From assembly GCF_003408845.1 (NCBI RefSeq), contig NZ_LRTV01000007.1, forward strand, positions 32,202-96,201: DNA of 64,000 nt. The letters run 5' to 3'. The DNA comes from Gardnerella massiliensis (GTDB lineage: Bacteria; Actinomycetota; Actinomycetes; Actinomycetales; Bifidobacteriaceae). Shown piece after piece: positions 26,877 through 35,087 of the stretch. The position numbers and the translations under genes were made by a program. Under the pieces are notes generated by a model. It was not told where the DNA came from and did not search any database. It saw only the letters and a list, made by a program, of their open reading frames with translations. Each line of letters begins with the position of its first letter. Position 1 is the stretch's first letter.

Positions 26877-27527
26877 ATGCAGCAATCTGTCAGCATGCAA
26901 GAAAACTGCGACAATCAACTCCCCGGATGGAGACATTCAGCAATTTGGACTTACGGCATTATGCTACTCGTATCTGCGATTGCGCTGGTAACGTCCCTAA
27001 TACTTTCAGCAGAAACGCTTGCTTTGGCGCGTGCTCCGCAAAAAATGCTCAGTTGCGACTTCAACAACGTAGTATCATGCTCTCGCGTAGCGCAAACTTG
27101 GCAGGCAGAAGTGGTGAGGTTTGGCGAATTAAGCTTCCCTAACGCCTTCTTTGGAATTGCCGCCGAAAGCGTATTTGTGACGCTCGCAGTTGTAGGCATG
27201 ATTCGCGTACGCGTGCCACGTTGGTTTGCCGTCTGCACTTGGCTTGGCGGATTATGCGCGCTACTTTACGCCTACTGGCTGTTTTCGCAATCAATGTTTG
27301 TGATTCACGCGCTATGCCCGTGGTGCATTGTGCTCATGTTCTCCACTACCGTGCAGTTTATGTCGCTTTCACACGCAAGCGTAAGTTCACAAGGGCTACT
27401 TATTCGACGCTTCCCTTGGATTGAGCGCTATTATCGTATGCGCTACGATTTGCTAGTTGACATGCTGTGGATTGCGGTGTTGGTTGCGTTGATACTATGC
27501 CAGTATTGGAATGCAATATTTGGGTAA
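26877..27527 (+). CDS. Vitamin K epoxide reductase (VKOR) family protein
   Basis: Integral membrane thiol oxidase of 216 residues with about five hydrophobic segments. The loop cysteines appear in LSCDFNNVVSCSRV, the conserved Ser/Pro-Asn segment as LSFPNAFFGI, and the quinone-site CxxC as HALCPWCIVLMF. In actinobacteria VKOR re-oxidises DsbA-like enzymes during disulfide formation in exported proteins. That is relevant because the adhesin in this window is rich in conserved cysteines (inference). No dsbA gene is adjacent. AGGAG precedes the ATG. Confidence 0.9.
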   Translation: MQQSVSMQENCDNQLPGWRHSAIWTYGIMLLVSAIALVTSLILSAETLALARAPQKMLSCDFNNVVSCSRVAQTWQAEVVRFGELSFPNAFFGIAAESVFVTLAVVGMIRVRVPRWFAVCTWLGGLCALLYAYWLFSQSMFVIHALCPWCIVLMFSTTVQFMSLSHASVSSQGLLIRRFPWIERYYRMRYDLLVDMLWIAVLVALILCQYWNAIFG

Positions 27528-27582
27528 CTACGCGTAAATACGAGTAACTATACGTAACTACACGTAACTAAAGCGAGTTATT

Positions 27583-28365
27583 TCAATCGGTTTTAGTGCA
27601 TAAGCTTTTTGCGAGTTGCTGCATGCGCTCGCTTTTGTCGGAATTAGTAAGCGTTATACTTCCTTCACTAAACGCATCAGCAAGCTCACCACGCTCCGCA
27701 AGCACCTCGCGCAAATGGTGAATCGTGCCTTCATTGCCGTCAACGATATTCGTACGCTCCGGCAGCAACTTTCGGAAATAATCGCGATAAAACACGAAAT
27801 GAGTGCAACCAAGTACCACCGAATCAATGTTATCTAAATCGTAAGCGTCAAAATACTTGTGCAAAGTATCCATAACTTTTTCGCTATTATTAAGCTCACC
27901 TTGCTCAACAATACGCACCAAATCAGGGCACGGTTGCGAAAAAATAGTGTTGTTTTGTGAAAAACGTTGCAGCAAATCCGCAAACTTGCGCTCGCGTAAC
28001 GTCAGCTCAGTTGCAGCCACAATTACGTGCTGAGGCTCGCCTTTGCCAAGATCACAAGCTAATTTCAACGCAGGTTCCATGCCGATAATCGGAATATCGT
28101 AATGCGCACGCAAGTCGTTCACTGCTGCAGAAGTGGCGGTATTGCAAGCAATAACAACAGCTTTGACGCCAAGTTTGACAAAATTATCAACTATTGAAAA
28201 ACTAAGCTTTTTAACTTCGTCAGGCGTTTTAATACCGTAAGGAGCGTTAGCAGAGTCACCAAAATAGATGATACGCTCGTGAGGTAAGTCAACCCGCATT
28301 TGGCGTGCTACGGAAATTCCCCCCAAACCAGAATCGAAAACGCCAATTGGTGCCGACGATGCCAT
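27583..28365 (-). CDS. murI: Glutamate racemase
   Basis: Provides D-glutamate for peptidoglycan; 260 residues, cytoplasmic. The two catalytic cysteines are in [12 protein letters not shown] (about 73) and [13 protein letters not shown] (about 185). The opening [17 protein letters not shown] and [11 protein letters not shown] are typical. AGGAGG precedes the ATG. It ends 55 bases from the VKOR gene, which converges on it; that gap contains a short degenerate run of TAACTA/TACG motifs. Confidence 0.96.
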   Translation of the reverse strand: MASSAPIGVFDSGLGGISVARQMRVDLPHERIIYFGDSANAPYGIKTPDEVKKLSFSIVDNFVKLGVKAVVIACNTATSAAVNDLRAHYDIPIIGMEPALKLACDLGKGEPQHVIVAATELTLRERKFADLLQRFSQNNTIFSQPCPDLVRIVEQGELNNSEKVMDTLHKYFDAYDLDNIDSVVLGCTHFVFYRDYFRKLLPERTNIVDGNEGTIHHLREVLAERGELADAFSEGSITLTNSDKSERMQQLAKSLCTKTD

Positions 28366-28414
28366 ACGCTACCTCCTAAAAACGTTTACTATCGTAGTGA
28401 CGAGCCTCAACATA

Positions 28415-30097
28415 CTACTCGACATACCGCACGCTGCCGCCACGAATTACCGCAACTTCGTCAGCAATCTCCTGCACAACTCCCAAATCGTGTGTAATAA
28501 ACAAGCACGCGTAATTGTACTTTTGTTGCAAATCACGCAACAAATTCAACACACGCCTCTGCACTGTAACATCCAACGCAGAAGTCGGCTCATCTGCAAT
28601 AAGCAAAGATGGTTGCAAAATAAGCGCGCGAGCAATACCGACGCGCTGCCTCTGCCCGCCCGAAAGCTCGTGCGGAAAACGCTTTGCAAAATCGGTCGGC
28701 ACCTGCACTTGTTCCAGTATCTTCTTCACGCACTCCTTACGCTCACTAGCATCAAGCTGCGTGTGCAAAAGCAGCGGTTCTGCAATACTCCAACCAACGG
28801 TTTTACGCGGATTAAGCGCAGATCCGGAATCCTGAAAAACGTAGCCAATGCTTCGCATTGCATTTAGACGACTTTTTCCGTGAAGTCTGTTAATATCTAC
28901 TCCATTTAGCAAAACTTTGCCAGAGTTTGGCTTTATTTGGCCAGAAATCACTTTTGCAATTGTGGTTTTTCCAGCTCCGGACTCGCCTACTAAAGCGAGC
29001 GTCGAACCGGCGTTAATGCGCAGGTTTGCGTTATTTAATGCGAATTTATTAGCTAATTTGCTAAAACGCGCGTGCGAATAGCGTACGCTTACGTCGCGAA
29101 TTTCTACAGATGGTTCCACTACAGATGTTTCCGCTGCAGAAGATTTTACCGACGCAACGTTATCAATATTTGCCGAATTTGCAGAAATATTTTGCGAAAT
29201 ATTTTGCGAAATATTTTTCACAATCTGCTCAGCTGCTTCTTCCATACTTTCGTAAGAATCGCCGTTTTGCGCATATTGCATATCAAATTTCGGAACCGAT
29301 TCCAGCAAAGTGCGCGTATATTCATGCTGCGGATCTGCAAAAATATGTTGAACCTTACCAGATTCCACAATATTTCCACCTTGCATTACGTACACTTCAC
29401 TAGCAAGCGCACGAACAACGCTCATATCATGCGTAATAATCAGCACAGCAAGCTGTAATTTTCCCGACAATTCGCGAATAAGCCGTAAAATATCTCGTTG
29501 CGTAGTGATGTCTAGCGCAGTCGTAGGCTCGTCCGCAATTAATACTTGCGGACGATTTATTAACGCCATCGCAATCATCGCACGCTGAAGTTGACCTCCA
29601 GAAAGCTCATGCGCGTACGAACGATACACGCGATCAGCATCACTCAGCTCAACCTCTAAAAGCTGCGCAATTACGCGCTTTTTGCGCTCTCTTGCGCTTA
29701 ATTTTCCTGCTTTTTCAGGATGATATATTAGCGCTTCCTCAATTTGCTTACCAATTGTTTTAACAGGATTAAATGCGCTGGACGGCTCCTGAAAAATCAT
29801 GCCAATCATTCCACCGCGAATACGCTCGTAAGGAGCATTTTCGCTTAGCAAATCTATGGCGGATTCGTTGGCATAAGTAGCGTTAAGAAGCGCACTTCCT
29901 TCAACTTTGGCAGAATCTGAAAGCAAACCCATAAGAGCCAGAGCAGTAAGCGACTTTCCAGAACCGGACTCACCCACTAAAGCCGAAACTTCGCCCGCAC
30001 TCATGCGCAACGATATATCTCGCGTAATTTGACGGCCGCCAATCGAAATCGACATACCGTCGACACTTATAACAACTTTTTCTTTCAGATCAGTCAC
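28415..30097 (-). CDS. Peptide/nickel-type ABC transporter, fused double ATPase
   Basis: A 560-residue protein with two complete ATP-binding domains, equivalent to a DppD-DppF fusion. The first has GESGSGKS (about 41), LSGGQLQRAMIAMAL and VLIADEPTTALD. The second has GESGAGKT (about 360), LSGGQRQRVGIARAL and LLIADEPTSALD. The linker (about 285-310) holds a small Lys/Asn-Ile-Ser-Gln repeat. It starts with GTG, seven bases after the substrate-binding gene stops, with the ribosome site overlapping that stop. It drives import through the two permeases upstream. Confidence 0.93.
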   Translation of the reverse strand: MTDLKEKVVISVDGMSISIGGRQITRDISLRMSAGEVSALVGESGSGKSLTALALMGLLSDSAKVEGSALLNATYANESAIDLLSENAPYERIRGGMIGMIFQEPSSAFNPVKTIGKQIEEALIYHPEKAGKLSARERKKRVIAQLLEVELSDADRVYRSYAHELSGGQLQRAMIAMALINRPQVLIADEPTTALDITTQRDILRLIRELSGKLQLAVLIITHDMSVVRALASEVYVMQGGNIVESGKVQHIFADPQHEYTRTLLESVPKFDMQYAQNGDSYESMEEAAEQIVKNISQNISQNISANSANIDNVASVKSSAAETSVVEPSVEIRDVSVRYSHARFSKLANKFALNNANLRINAGSTLALVGESGAGKTTIAKVISGQIKPNSGKVLLNGVDINRLHGKSRLNAMRSIGYVFQDSGSALNPRKTVGWSIAEPLLLHTQLDASERKECVKKILEQVQVPTDFAKRFPHELSGGQRQRVGIARALILQPSLLIADEPTSALDVTVQRRVLNLLRDLQQKYNYACLFITHDLGVVQEIADEVAVIRGGSVRYVE

Positions 30098-30103
30098 AAC
30101 TAA

Positions 30104-31903
30104 TCACCTCTTCAAAGATACAGCGGCGTAATTCGGGTACGCAGGGAAACTTCCGATGTAGAAATTCTCCACGCCACTTCCGTGAATAAACGTATTATGC
30201 GAGTAAATAAGCGGCACAACCGGCGAATCAGCCATAATAGTGCGGTCTGCTTGCTGCCACAATTTTTCCGCTTCGTGCGAGTCAACAGTTTGTATTGCTT
30301 TTCGAAGCAGGGCATCTACTTTAGGATTTTCGTAGCGAGAAATATTCCAGTTACCGCCGCCAATTTGCGAAGAATCAAAAAGTGGGCCCAAATTGGCGTA
30401 AGCAGAAGGAAAATCAGGTTGCCAAGAAGCCAAAGCCAAATCGTAGTCGCCTGAATTTGAAGTGATTGCGTCCGTAAAGTTTACTGCGTCAACGGTTTTA
30501 ATAGTTACTTTTATGCCGGCGCGCTGCAAGCTGGATTGCACAGAAGAAGCTACTTGCGTTTGATCCGGACGCGCAATAAGACTCAACTTAATACCAGTTT
30601 GACCTGATTTTTTCAACAGTTGTTTAGCTTTCGCAACGTCTCCGCGTGGATCTGTAGCGTACAGATTAAACTGCTTCCTGCCAGAAATACCAGGCGTAAT
30701 AAGAGTTGTTGCAAAACCGCCGGCAATTGAGCCGCCCTTCGCCGTGCGGTACGACTGCTTATCAACCGCATACTGAACTGCCTTGCGAACATTGATGTCC
30801 GTTATTCTGCGCGTATTCATAGCCAAATATTCAAGAGCACCGTCACTACTTGTAGCGAGCAAGCTTCGCGACTTAGGGTTTGCTTGAGCCTGCGCAAGCT
30901 GAGCAGGCGGCACAAAATCAGCCAAAAATGCGGATTTTGTATCCGAATTTCCTTGAATCATCGACTGAGCCGCAACAGTAGCATCCGAACCAAGCTTCCA
31001 AACAATCTCATTAGGACCAGCTGTGCGAATGCTGTCAAGCTTTGAATCCCAATACTTATTACGCTGCATAACAACTTTTTTGCCGACTTCGTTTTGCACA
31101 ATTCGGTATGGTCCGGAAGCTTTAGGATGCTTTGAATACGTTTGCACGTCGCCAGAATTCGCTGGAACTGGCACAAACGCTGCCAAAGACGCAACCCAAG
31201 GCCAATCTGCAAACGGAGCTTTTAAGTGGAAAATAATAGTTTGATCGTCTGGAGTTTCAATGGAATCAAGCGACTTTCCACTAAAAGGACCGTCATAATT
31301 TTCTCCACCAACGAGAAGAGTCTTATGGTAGCTAAAACCGCCGCTTAAAGAATCAGCAAAAGAGCGCTCAATGCCGAATTTTATATCGCGCGAAGTAATT
31401 TCACTTCCATCTTCGTACTTGACACCCTTCTTAAGCGTGTACTTCCAAGTTTTGCCGCCGTCGCTTGTGGTGCCGGTATCCGTTGCTAAATCTGGAACAA
31501 CGCGCGTTTTGTCGCCTGAATTTGGACTTACTTTCCAAGTTGTAAGCGCGCGGAATATGAAATTATTCGACGTAATCGGCAAACCTTGGCTGCGAGCTGG
31601 ATCGAAATTCATATTGGTATTCGACGTAAATACAGTAAGACTGCCACCTTTTTGCGGATTGGAATTTAGCGCGGAAGCGTTGGTACCGCTGGATTTTGTA
31701 GAGCTGGCACTTCCGCAAGCAGAAAGTGAAAGTAACGAAAGTAACGAAATCGGAAGCAACGAGAAAGCTGCAAGTGACGCAACAAACTTCTTCGAAATTG
31801 CAGTTACGTCTGCAGTTACGCCTGCAGTTACGCCTGAATCTTTGTTTGTATTTGTATTTGCATTTTTACTTGTATTTATATTTTTATTTTTAAAAGTGAA
31901 CAT
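30104..31903 (-). CDS. Extracellular solute-binding lipoprotein, family 5 (oligopeptide/nickel type)
   Basis: Captures substrate outside the cell for the adjoining ABC importer; 599 residues. A hydrophobic segment ending in the lipobox LSLSAC (Cys about 63) indicates a lipid-anchored protein. The preceding 40 residues, unusually long, are Asn/Thr/Val-rich and encoded partly by a 12-bp tandem repeat (31800-31838). Family features include LTVFTSNTNMNFDPARSQG, TWKYTLKKGVKYEDGSEITS and VRKAVQYAVDKQSY. The cargo is unknown; peptides are the usual guess. AAGGGG supports the ATG. Confidence 0.9.
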   Translation of the reverse strand: MFTFKNKNINTSKNANTNTNKDSGVTAGVTADVTAISKKFVASLAAFSLLPISLLSLLSLSACGSASSTKSSGTNASALNSNPQKGGSLTVFTSNTNMNFDPARSQGLPITSNNFIFRALTTWKVSPNSGDKTRVVPDLATDTGTTSDGGKTWKYTLKKGVKYEDGSEITSRDIKFGIERSFADSLSGGFSYHKTLLVGGENYDGPFSGKSLDSIETPDDQTIIFHLKAPFADWPWVASLAAFVPVPANSGDVQTYSKHPKASGPYRIVQNEVGKKVVMQRNKYWDSKLDSIRTAGPNEIVWKLGSDATVAAQSMIQGNSDTKSAFLADFVPPAQLAQAQANPKSRSLLATSSDGALEYLAMNTRRITDINVRKAVQYAVDKQSYRTAKGGSIAGGFATTLITPGISGRKQFNLYATDPRGDVAKAKQLLKKSGQTGIKLSLIARPDQTQVASSVQSSLQRAGIKVTIKTVDAVNFTDAITSNSGDYDLALASWQPDFPSAYANLGPLFDSSQIGGGNWNISRYENPKVDALLRKAIQTVDSHEAEKLWQQADRTIMADSPVVPLIYSHNTFIHGSGVENFYIGSFPAYPNYAAVSLKR

Positions 31904-31981
31904 AATAATCCCCTTATATTTATTAGTATTTTTTTAAATTTGTAATTTGACTCTTCAAAATGTGGACTATCGACTTAATTC

Positions 31982-32070
31982 CGATTTTTTCTTTACGTGC
32001 GGGTACAGAAAAAATCGTTTTTTGGCGAGATTTCATTATTTTCTTTACACAGCAGTAAAGGAAATGTCGC
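31982..32070. repeat. Two CTTTAC-type hairpins inside the ABC transporter operon
   Basis: CGATTTTTTCT at 31982-31992 pairs perfectly with AGAAAAAATCG at 32007-32017. The inner TAC/GTA pair can extend the stem. A second hairpin joins CTTTAC (32043) with GTAAAG (32054). They lie in the 215-bp gap between the permease and binding-protein genes, where they could separate expression of the two parts. Confidence 0.6.
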
Positions 32071-32118
32071 TTATGGAGCTTTTGAAGAGTTATGTTAATT
32101 TATGAGCGCGCGAATCCA

Positions 32119-33210
32119 CTAACAGACTGCGGCGCGAGGATCGACGAAGCGATAACAGACGTCAACCACAAGATTCACAACAATAACAAGCGCAGCCGCA
32201 AACAGCGTCACACCAACAAGCACCTGCAAATCAAGATTTTTCACAGAATCAAGAAGCAGCGAGCCCAAACCTTGCATAGAGAAAACGCGCTCAGTTATTA
32301 CAGCACCACCAAGCAAACCGCCCAAATCCAAGCCAAACATAGTCAGCACAGGAAGCATCGCATTAGGCATAGCGTGACGCGTTACAGCCTTCGAACGCGG
32401 CATGCCCTTAGCCAAAGCAGTACGCATATAATCCTGCTGCAATTCGTCAAGCATGTGAGCGCGAGTAAGTCGCGTATAGTATGCCGCGTTAAGAAGCGCC
32501 AAAACAAGCCACGGAAGAAGCAAATGTTGAAGCCAATCTAAAGGACTTTCCGCAAAACTTACGTAACCACCCGTAGGAAAAATTGGCAAATAAACCGCAA
32601 AAGCAAGTATTGCAAGCATGCCAATTAAATACGCTGGAGATGAAATCCCTACAGACGAAAGCGCTCGAAGCGCGCGGTCAATAAAAGATCCTTCTTTTGC
32701 AGCAGAAATAACTCCAGTTGCAACGCCTACAGTAAGCCAAAGAACCGCAGCACCAGTTGCCAACGAAGCAGTTACCACGAAACGGCTCATAATAAGATTA
32801 GTTACAGGCTCGTTTAGCGTAAACGACCATCCTAAGCATGGACCAGCGCACACGATAGCAGCTCCAGAACTATCTGTGAACTCGCGACCGAAGAATATGC
32901 CACGAATATAACTGCCAAGTTGCTCATACCATGGCGAATCAGTTCCCATAAAAGCGGAAACTCGTGCCAAACGTTCAGGAGTGCAAGGCTTTCCGCAAGC
33001 AAGTTGCGCAGGATTGGCAGGAAGCATAAAGAAAATAAGGAATAACACGACTGCAATCAGCGTTAAAACAAATATTGCGCTTGCTGCACGCTTGCCAATA
33101 AAAACAAGAAAATCGGAAATCTTGCCGATTATTCGCGAATTGGCAGCAGATTTATTAATGCTGATTTTCGGCGTATTTTGAGTATTTTGAGTATTTTGCT
33201 TGTTACTCAT
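32119..33210 (-). CDS. ABC transporter permease, DppB type
   Basis: Membrane subunit of 363 residues with about six hydrophobic segments; the first is around residue 38. A large extracytoplasmic loop (about 70-130) precedes the core. The EAA-type loop reads LNAAYYTRLTRAHMLDELQQDYMRTALAKGMPRSKAV, typical of peptide/nickel permeases. Its start codon overlaps the stop of the DppC-type gene by four bases (ATGA). It forms the channel with that partner. Confidence 0.92.
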   Translation of the reverse strand: MSNKQNTQNTQNTPKISINKSAANSRIIGKISDFLVFIGKRAASAIFVLTLIAVVLFLIFFMLPANPAQLACGKPCTPERLARVSAFMGTDSPWYEQLGSYIRGIFFGREFTDSSGAAIVCAGPCLGWSFTLNEPVTNLIMSRFVVTASLATGAAVLWLTVGVATGVISAAKEGSFIDRALRALSSVGISSPAYLIGMLAILAFAVYLPIFPTGGYVSFAESPLDWLQHLLLPWLVLALLNAAYYTRLTRAHMLDELQQDYMRTALAKGMPRSKAVTRHAMPNAMLPVLTMFGLDLGGLLGGAVITERVFSMQGLGSLLLDSVKNLDLQVLVGVTLFAAALVIVVNLVVDVCYRFVDPRAAVC

Positions 33211-34139
33211 TCCGTCACCGCCTTTTTGGAAGCTCGCGGCTGAAGAGTACTAGCCAAACCGTCGCCAATAAGATTAAAGCCGAAAGTAAGCAAGAATAGC
33301 GCAATTCCAGGGAAAAGAAGATACCAAGGATCAACCAAAACCCACTGAACTGCGTCCGCAATAGCGCGTCCCCACGAAGGCGAAGGCGGATTCATGCCCA
33401 CACCAAGGAACGACAACGCAGCCTCCGCTCCAATGCGACTAGGAATAAGAAAAGTCACATTCACCAAAAGAAGAGGCAACATATTCGGCATTATCTGCTC
33501 ACGCAAAATATGCCATGTGTTCGCACCCATTACGTAAGAAGCCACAGTGAAATTGCGAGATTTTAGCGAAAGCGTTTGCGCTCTAACCAAACGAGCGATG
33601 CTTGGCCAGCCAAAAAAGCCTAAAACAAGCGTTAGCAGAATCGGCCGCGGGAAATTTTGCGGCACAACTGCAGACAGCGCAATTGCAAAAATCAGGAACG
33701 GAAAACCGAAGAACACATCCATCGTGCGCGAAAGCAAAGTGTCTGCGAAACCACCGAAGTACCCTGCAATCATGCCGATTAGAATGCCGAGGAATAGCGA
33801 AATTACAGTAGAAGCGATGCCAATTCCAAGAGAAACGCGCGCTCCATGCGAAATAATCGCGAAAATATCAAGACCACGAAGCGGAGTTACACCGAACCAA
33901 TGTTGGAAACTAATACCACCCTGGCCTACTGGAACTGAGTTGGAATCTAATATTTCCGGATGCTCAGAGTAAGGATTATTGCCAGTAATTGTTGTAAAAA
34001 CGTCGGCAAAAATAGCCAAAACCGCAAAAATAGCAATAATTACAATTCCAGCAACAATGCCGGTATTAGTTCTTGCAAGAACGGTGACGCCAGATGAATC
34101 ACGCTTATAGCGTGAACGAAATACACCGCCCCTTCTCAT
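33207..34139 (-). CDS. ABC transporter permease, DppC type
   Basis: Membrane subunit of 310 residues. The N-terminal cytoplasmic part ends at TNTGIVAGIVIIAIFAVLAIF. The EAA loop is RLVRAQTLSLKSRNFTVASYVMGANTWHI, and the C-terminal SFLGVGMNPPSPSWGRAIADA is a family signature. It is the first gene of the operon, giving the order C-B-binding protein-ATPase; B before C is more usual. The ribosome site is weak. Confidence 0.92.
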   Translation of the reverse strand: MRRGGVFRSRYKRDSSGVTVLARTNTGIVAGIVIIAIFAVLAIFADVFTTITGNNPYSEHPEILDSNSVPVGQGGISFQHWFGVTPLRGLDIFAIISHGARVSLGIGIASTVISLFLGILIGMIAGYFGGFADTLLSRTMDVFFGFPFLIFAIALSAVVPQNFPRPILLTLVLGFFGWPSIARLVRAQTLSLKSRNFTVASYVMGANTWHILREQIMPNMLPLLLVNVTFLIPSRIGAEAALSFLGVGMNPPSPSWGRAIADAVQWVLVDPWYLLFPGIALFLLTFGFNLIGDGLASTLQPRASKKAVTE

Positions 34140-34274
34140 CTTTACTCATTTCGTCACCTGCACTTTCTTTTTGAATATCATGCAATATAAATTAACTCAA
34201 AATACAAATCGAGTAAAAATTTGTATTGTTGTCTTATCGACACTATAGGGACCCATGGAACTTTAGGAAGTAGA

Positions 34275-34343
34275 GTGTCGCATTGACTCGCTTTTCGCTT
34301 AAGCGTAGCGTGAAAAGCGCCCCAATGCGGTAGCGCTTGCTTC
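34275..34343 (-). repeat. Hairpin repeat with fixed ends GCTACCGCATTG ... CAATGCGACAC
   Basis: CGCATTG and CAATGCG form the outer stem; CGCTTTTC with GAAAAGCG forms the inner one. The same end motifs enclose a different inner stem at 40864-40924. The element lies in the 347-bp gap between the ABC operon promoter region and brnT; the remainder of that gap holds no gene. Confidence 0.7.
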
Positions 34344-34436
34344 TATAAATAGCCTTTAACCACAATGCGTAAAAAATCTAGGAAAGCTAACTTAAAGCAT
34401 TTACGATACCTGGTACAAGACAACATCAAACAAAAA

Positions 34437-34454
34437 TAGTTTCAATTGATACTA
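34437..34454. promoter_or_regulatory. Palindrome upstream of brnT (candidate operator)
   Basis: TAGTTTCAATTGATACTA is an 18-bp palindrome with one symmetric mismatch pair, 33 bases before the brnT ATG and next to an AT-rich promoter-like stretch. BrnA proteins repress their own operons by binding such sites; the assignment is inferred from position. Confidence 0.45.
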
Positions 34455-34486
34455 TTTTACGTTAAAATAAATGATAGAAGGTGAGT

Positions 34487-34762
34487 ATGAATTTTGAATA
34501 CGATCCTGCAAAAATCTTAAAAAATTTAGCTAAACACGGTATCAGTTTCAAAAGAGCACAAATACTTTGGAACAATGAAACAGCTGAAATCGAATCCAAA
34601 AATTCAGGCAATGATGACTCTCGCTACTTAGTTTTTGGAAAGATAAACGGCAAACATTGGACTGCAGTAATAACAAAAAGGAATAATCGAATTCGTATTA
34701 TTTCTGTAAGAAGATCACACAAGAAGGAGGAACAATATTATGAAAAACACCACAAAAAGTAA
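34487..34762 (+). CDS. brnT: BrnT-family ribonuclease toxin
   Basis: Type II toxin of the RelE-like BrnT family (DUF497), 91 residues. The sequence FEYDPAKILKNLAKHGISF at the start and RIRIISVRRSHKKEEQYYE at the end are diagnostic, and the middle strand WTAVITKRNNRIR is intact. The frame shows no damage. ATG at 34487 is preferred to the GTG two codons upstream because AGAAGG lies before it. It overlaps the antitoxin gene by 23 bases, the normal arrangement. The antitoxin gene is broken, which makes this toxin remarkable; it may be weakened, silent or countered in trans. Confidence 0.88.
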   Translation: MNFEYDPAKILKNLAKHGISFKRAQILWNNETAEIESKNSGNDDSRYLVFGKINGKHWTAVITKRNNRIRIISVRRSHKKEEQYYEKHHKK

Positions 34763-34980
34763 AGAAATAAGCGGCAAAGAAATTGATAAAAAATCGATAA
34801 CGGCGAAGATGTACTTGAGTACTTTGATTTGGAACATCCAACTATAGAAAACCACTCAAGTGAACAAAAGCACGTCACTTTTATTATGCCTGAATGGATA
34901 TTGAGAATAATGAAATTCTTTAGAGTAGCAGCAGCACGTTAGTCAATACCATTGCAGAAAAACTAGAAAATTCAAAATAA
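34740..34980 (+). pseudogene. brnA: BrnA-type antitoxin, frameshifted
   Basis: A good ribosome site (AAGGAGG) precedes ATG 34740. The frame reads to KEIDKK, then runs out of phase and stops after about 36 codons. In the +1-shifted frame the family continues as DNGEDVLEYFDLEHP and HVTFIMPEWILRIM. A one-base deletion after the A6 run near 34793 explains this, since one added T restores EIDKKFDNGED. That frame stops at 34942; a third frame continues as LVNTIAEKLENSK to 34980, suggesting a second lesion. The DNA-binding C-terminal part is therefore lost from any single product. Confidence 0.75.
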
Positions 34981-34996
34981 AATTAGAAATAAAACA

Positions 34997-35035
34997 AAAC
35001 GTGCCGACGTATACGAACTGTACGCCGGCACGTTT
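34997..35035 (-). terminator. Terminator of ileS (possibly bidirectional)
   Basis: AAACGTGCCG pairs with CGGCACGTTT, with an additional partial inner stem. On the minus strand it is followed by TGTTTTA, and it lies about 50 bases after the ileS stop codon. Confidence 0.75.
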
Positions 35036-35087
35036 CTGTTTAGTTAGCTAATGTTTACGCAACGTTTAAGCTACGCAAAACTAATGT

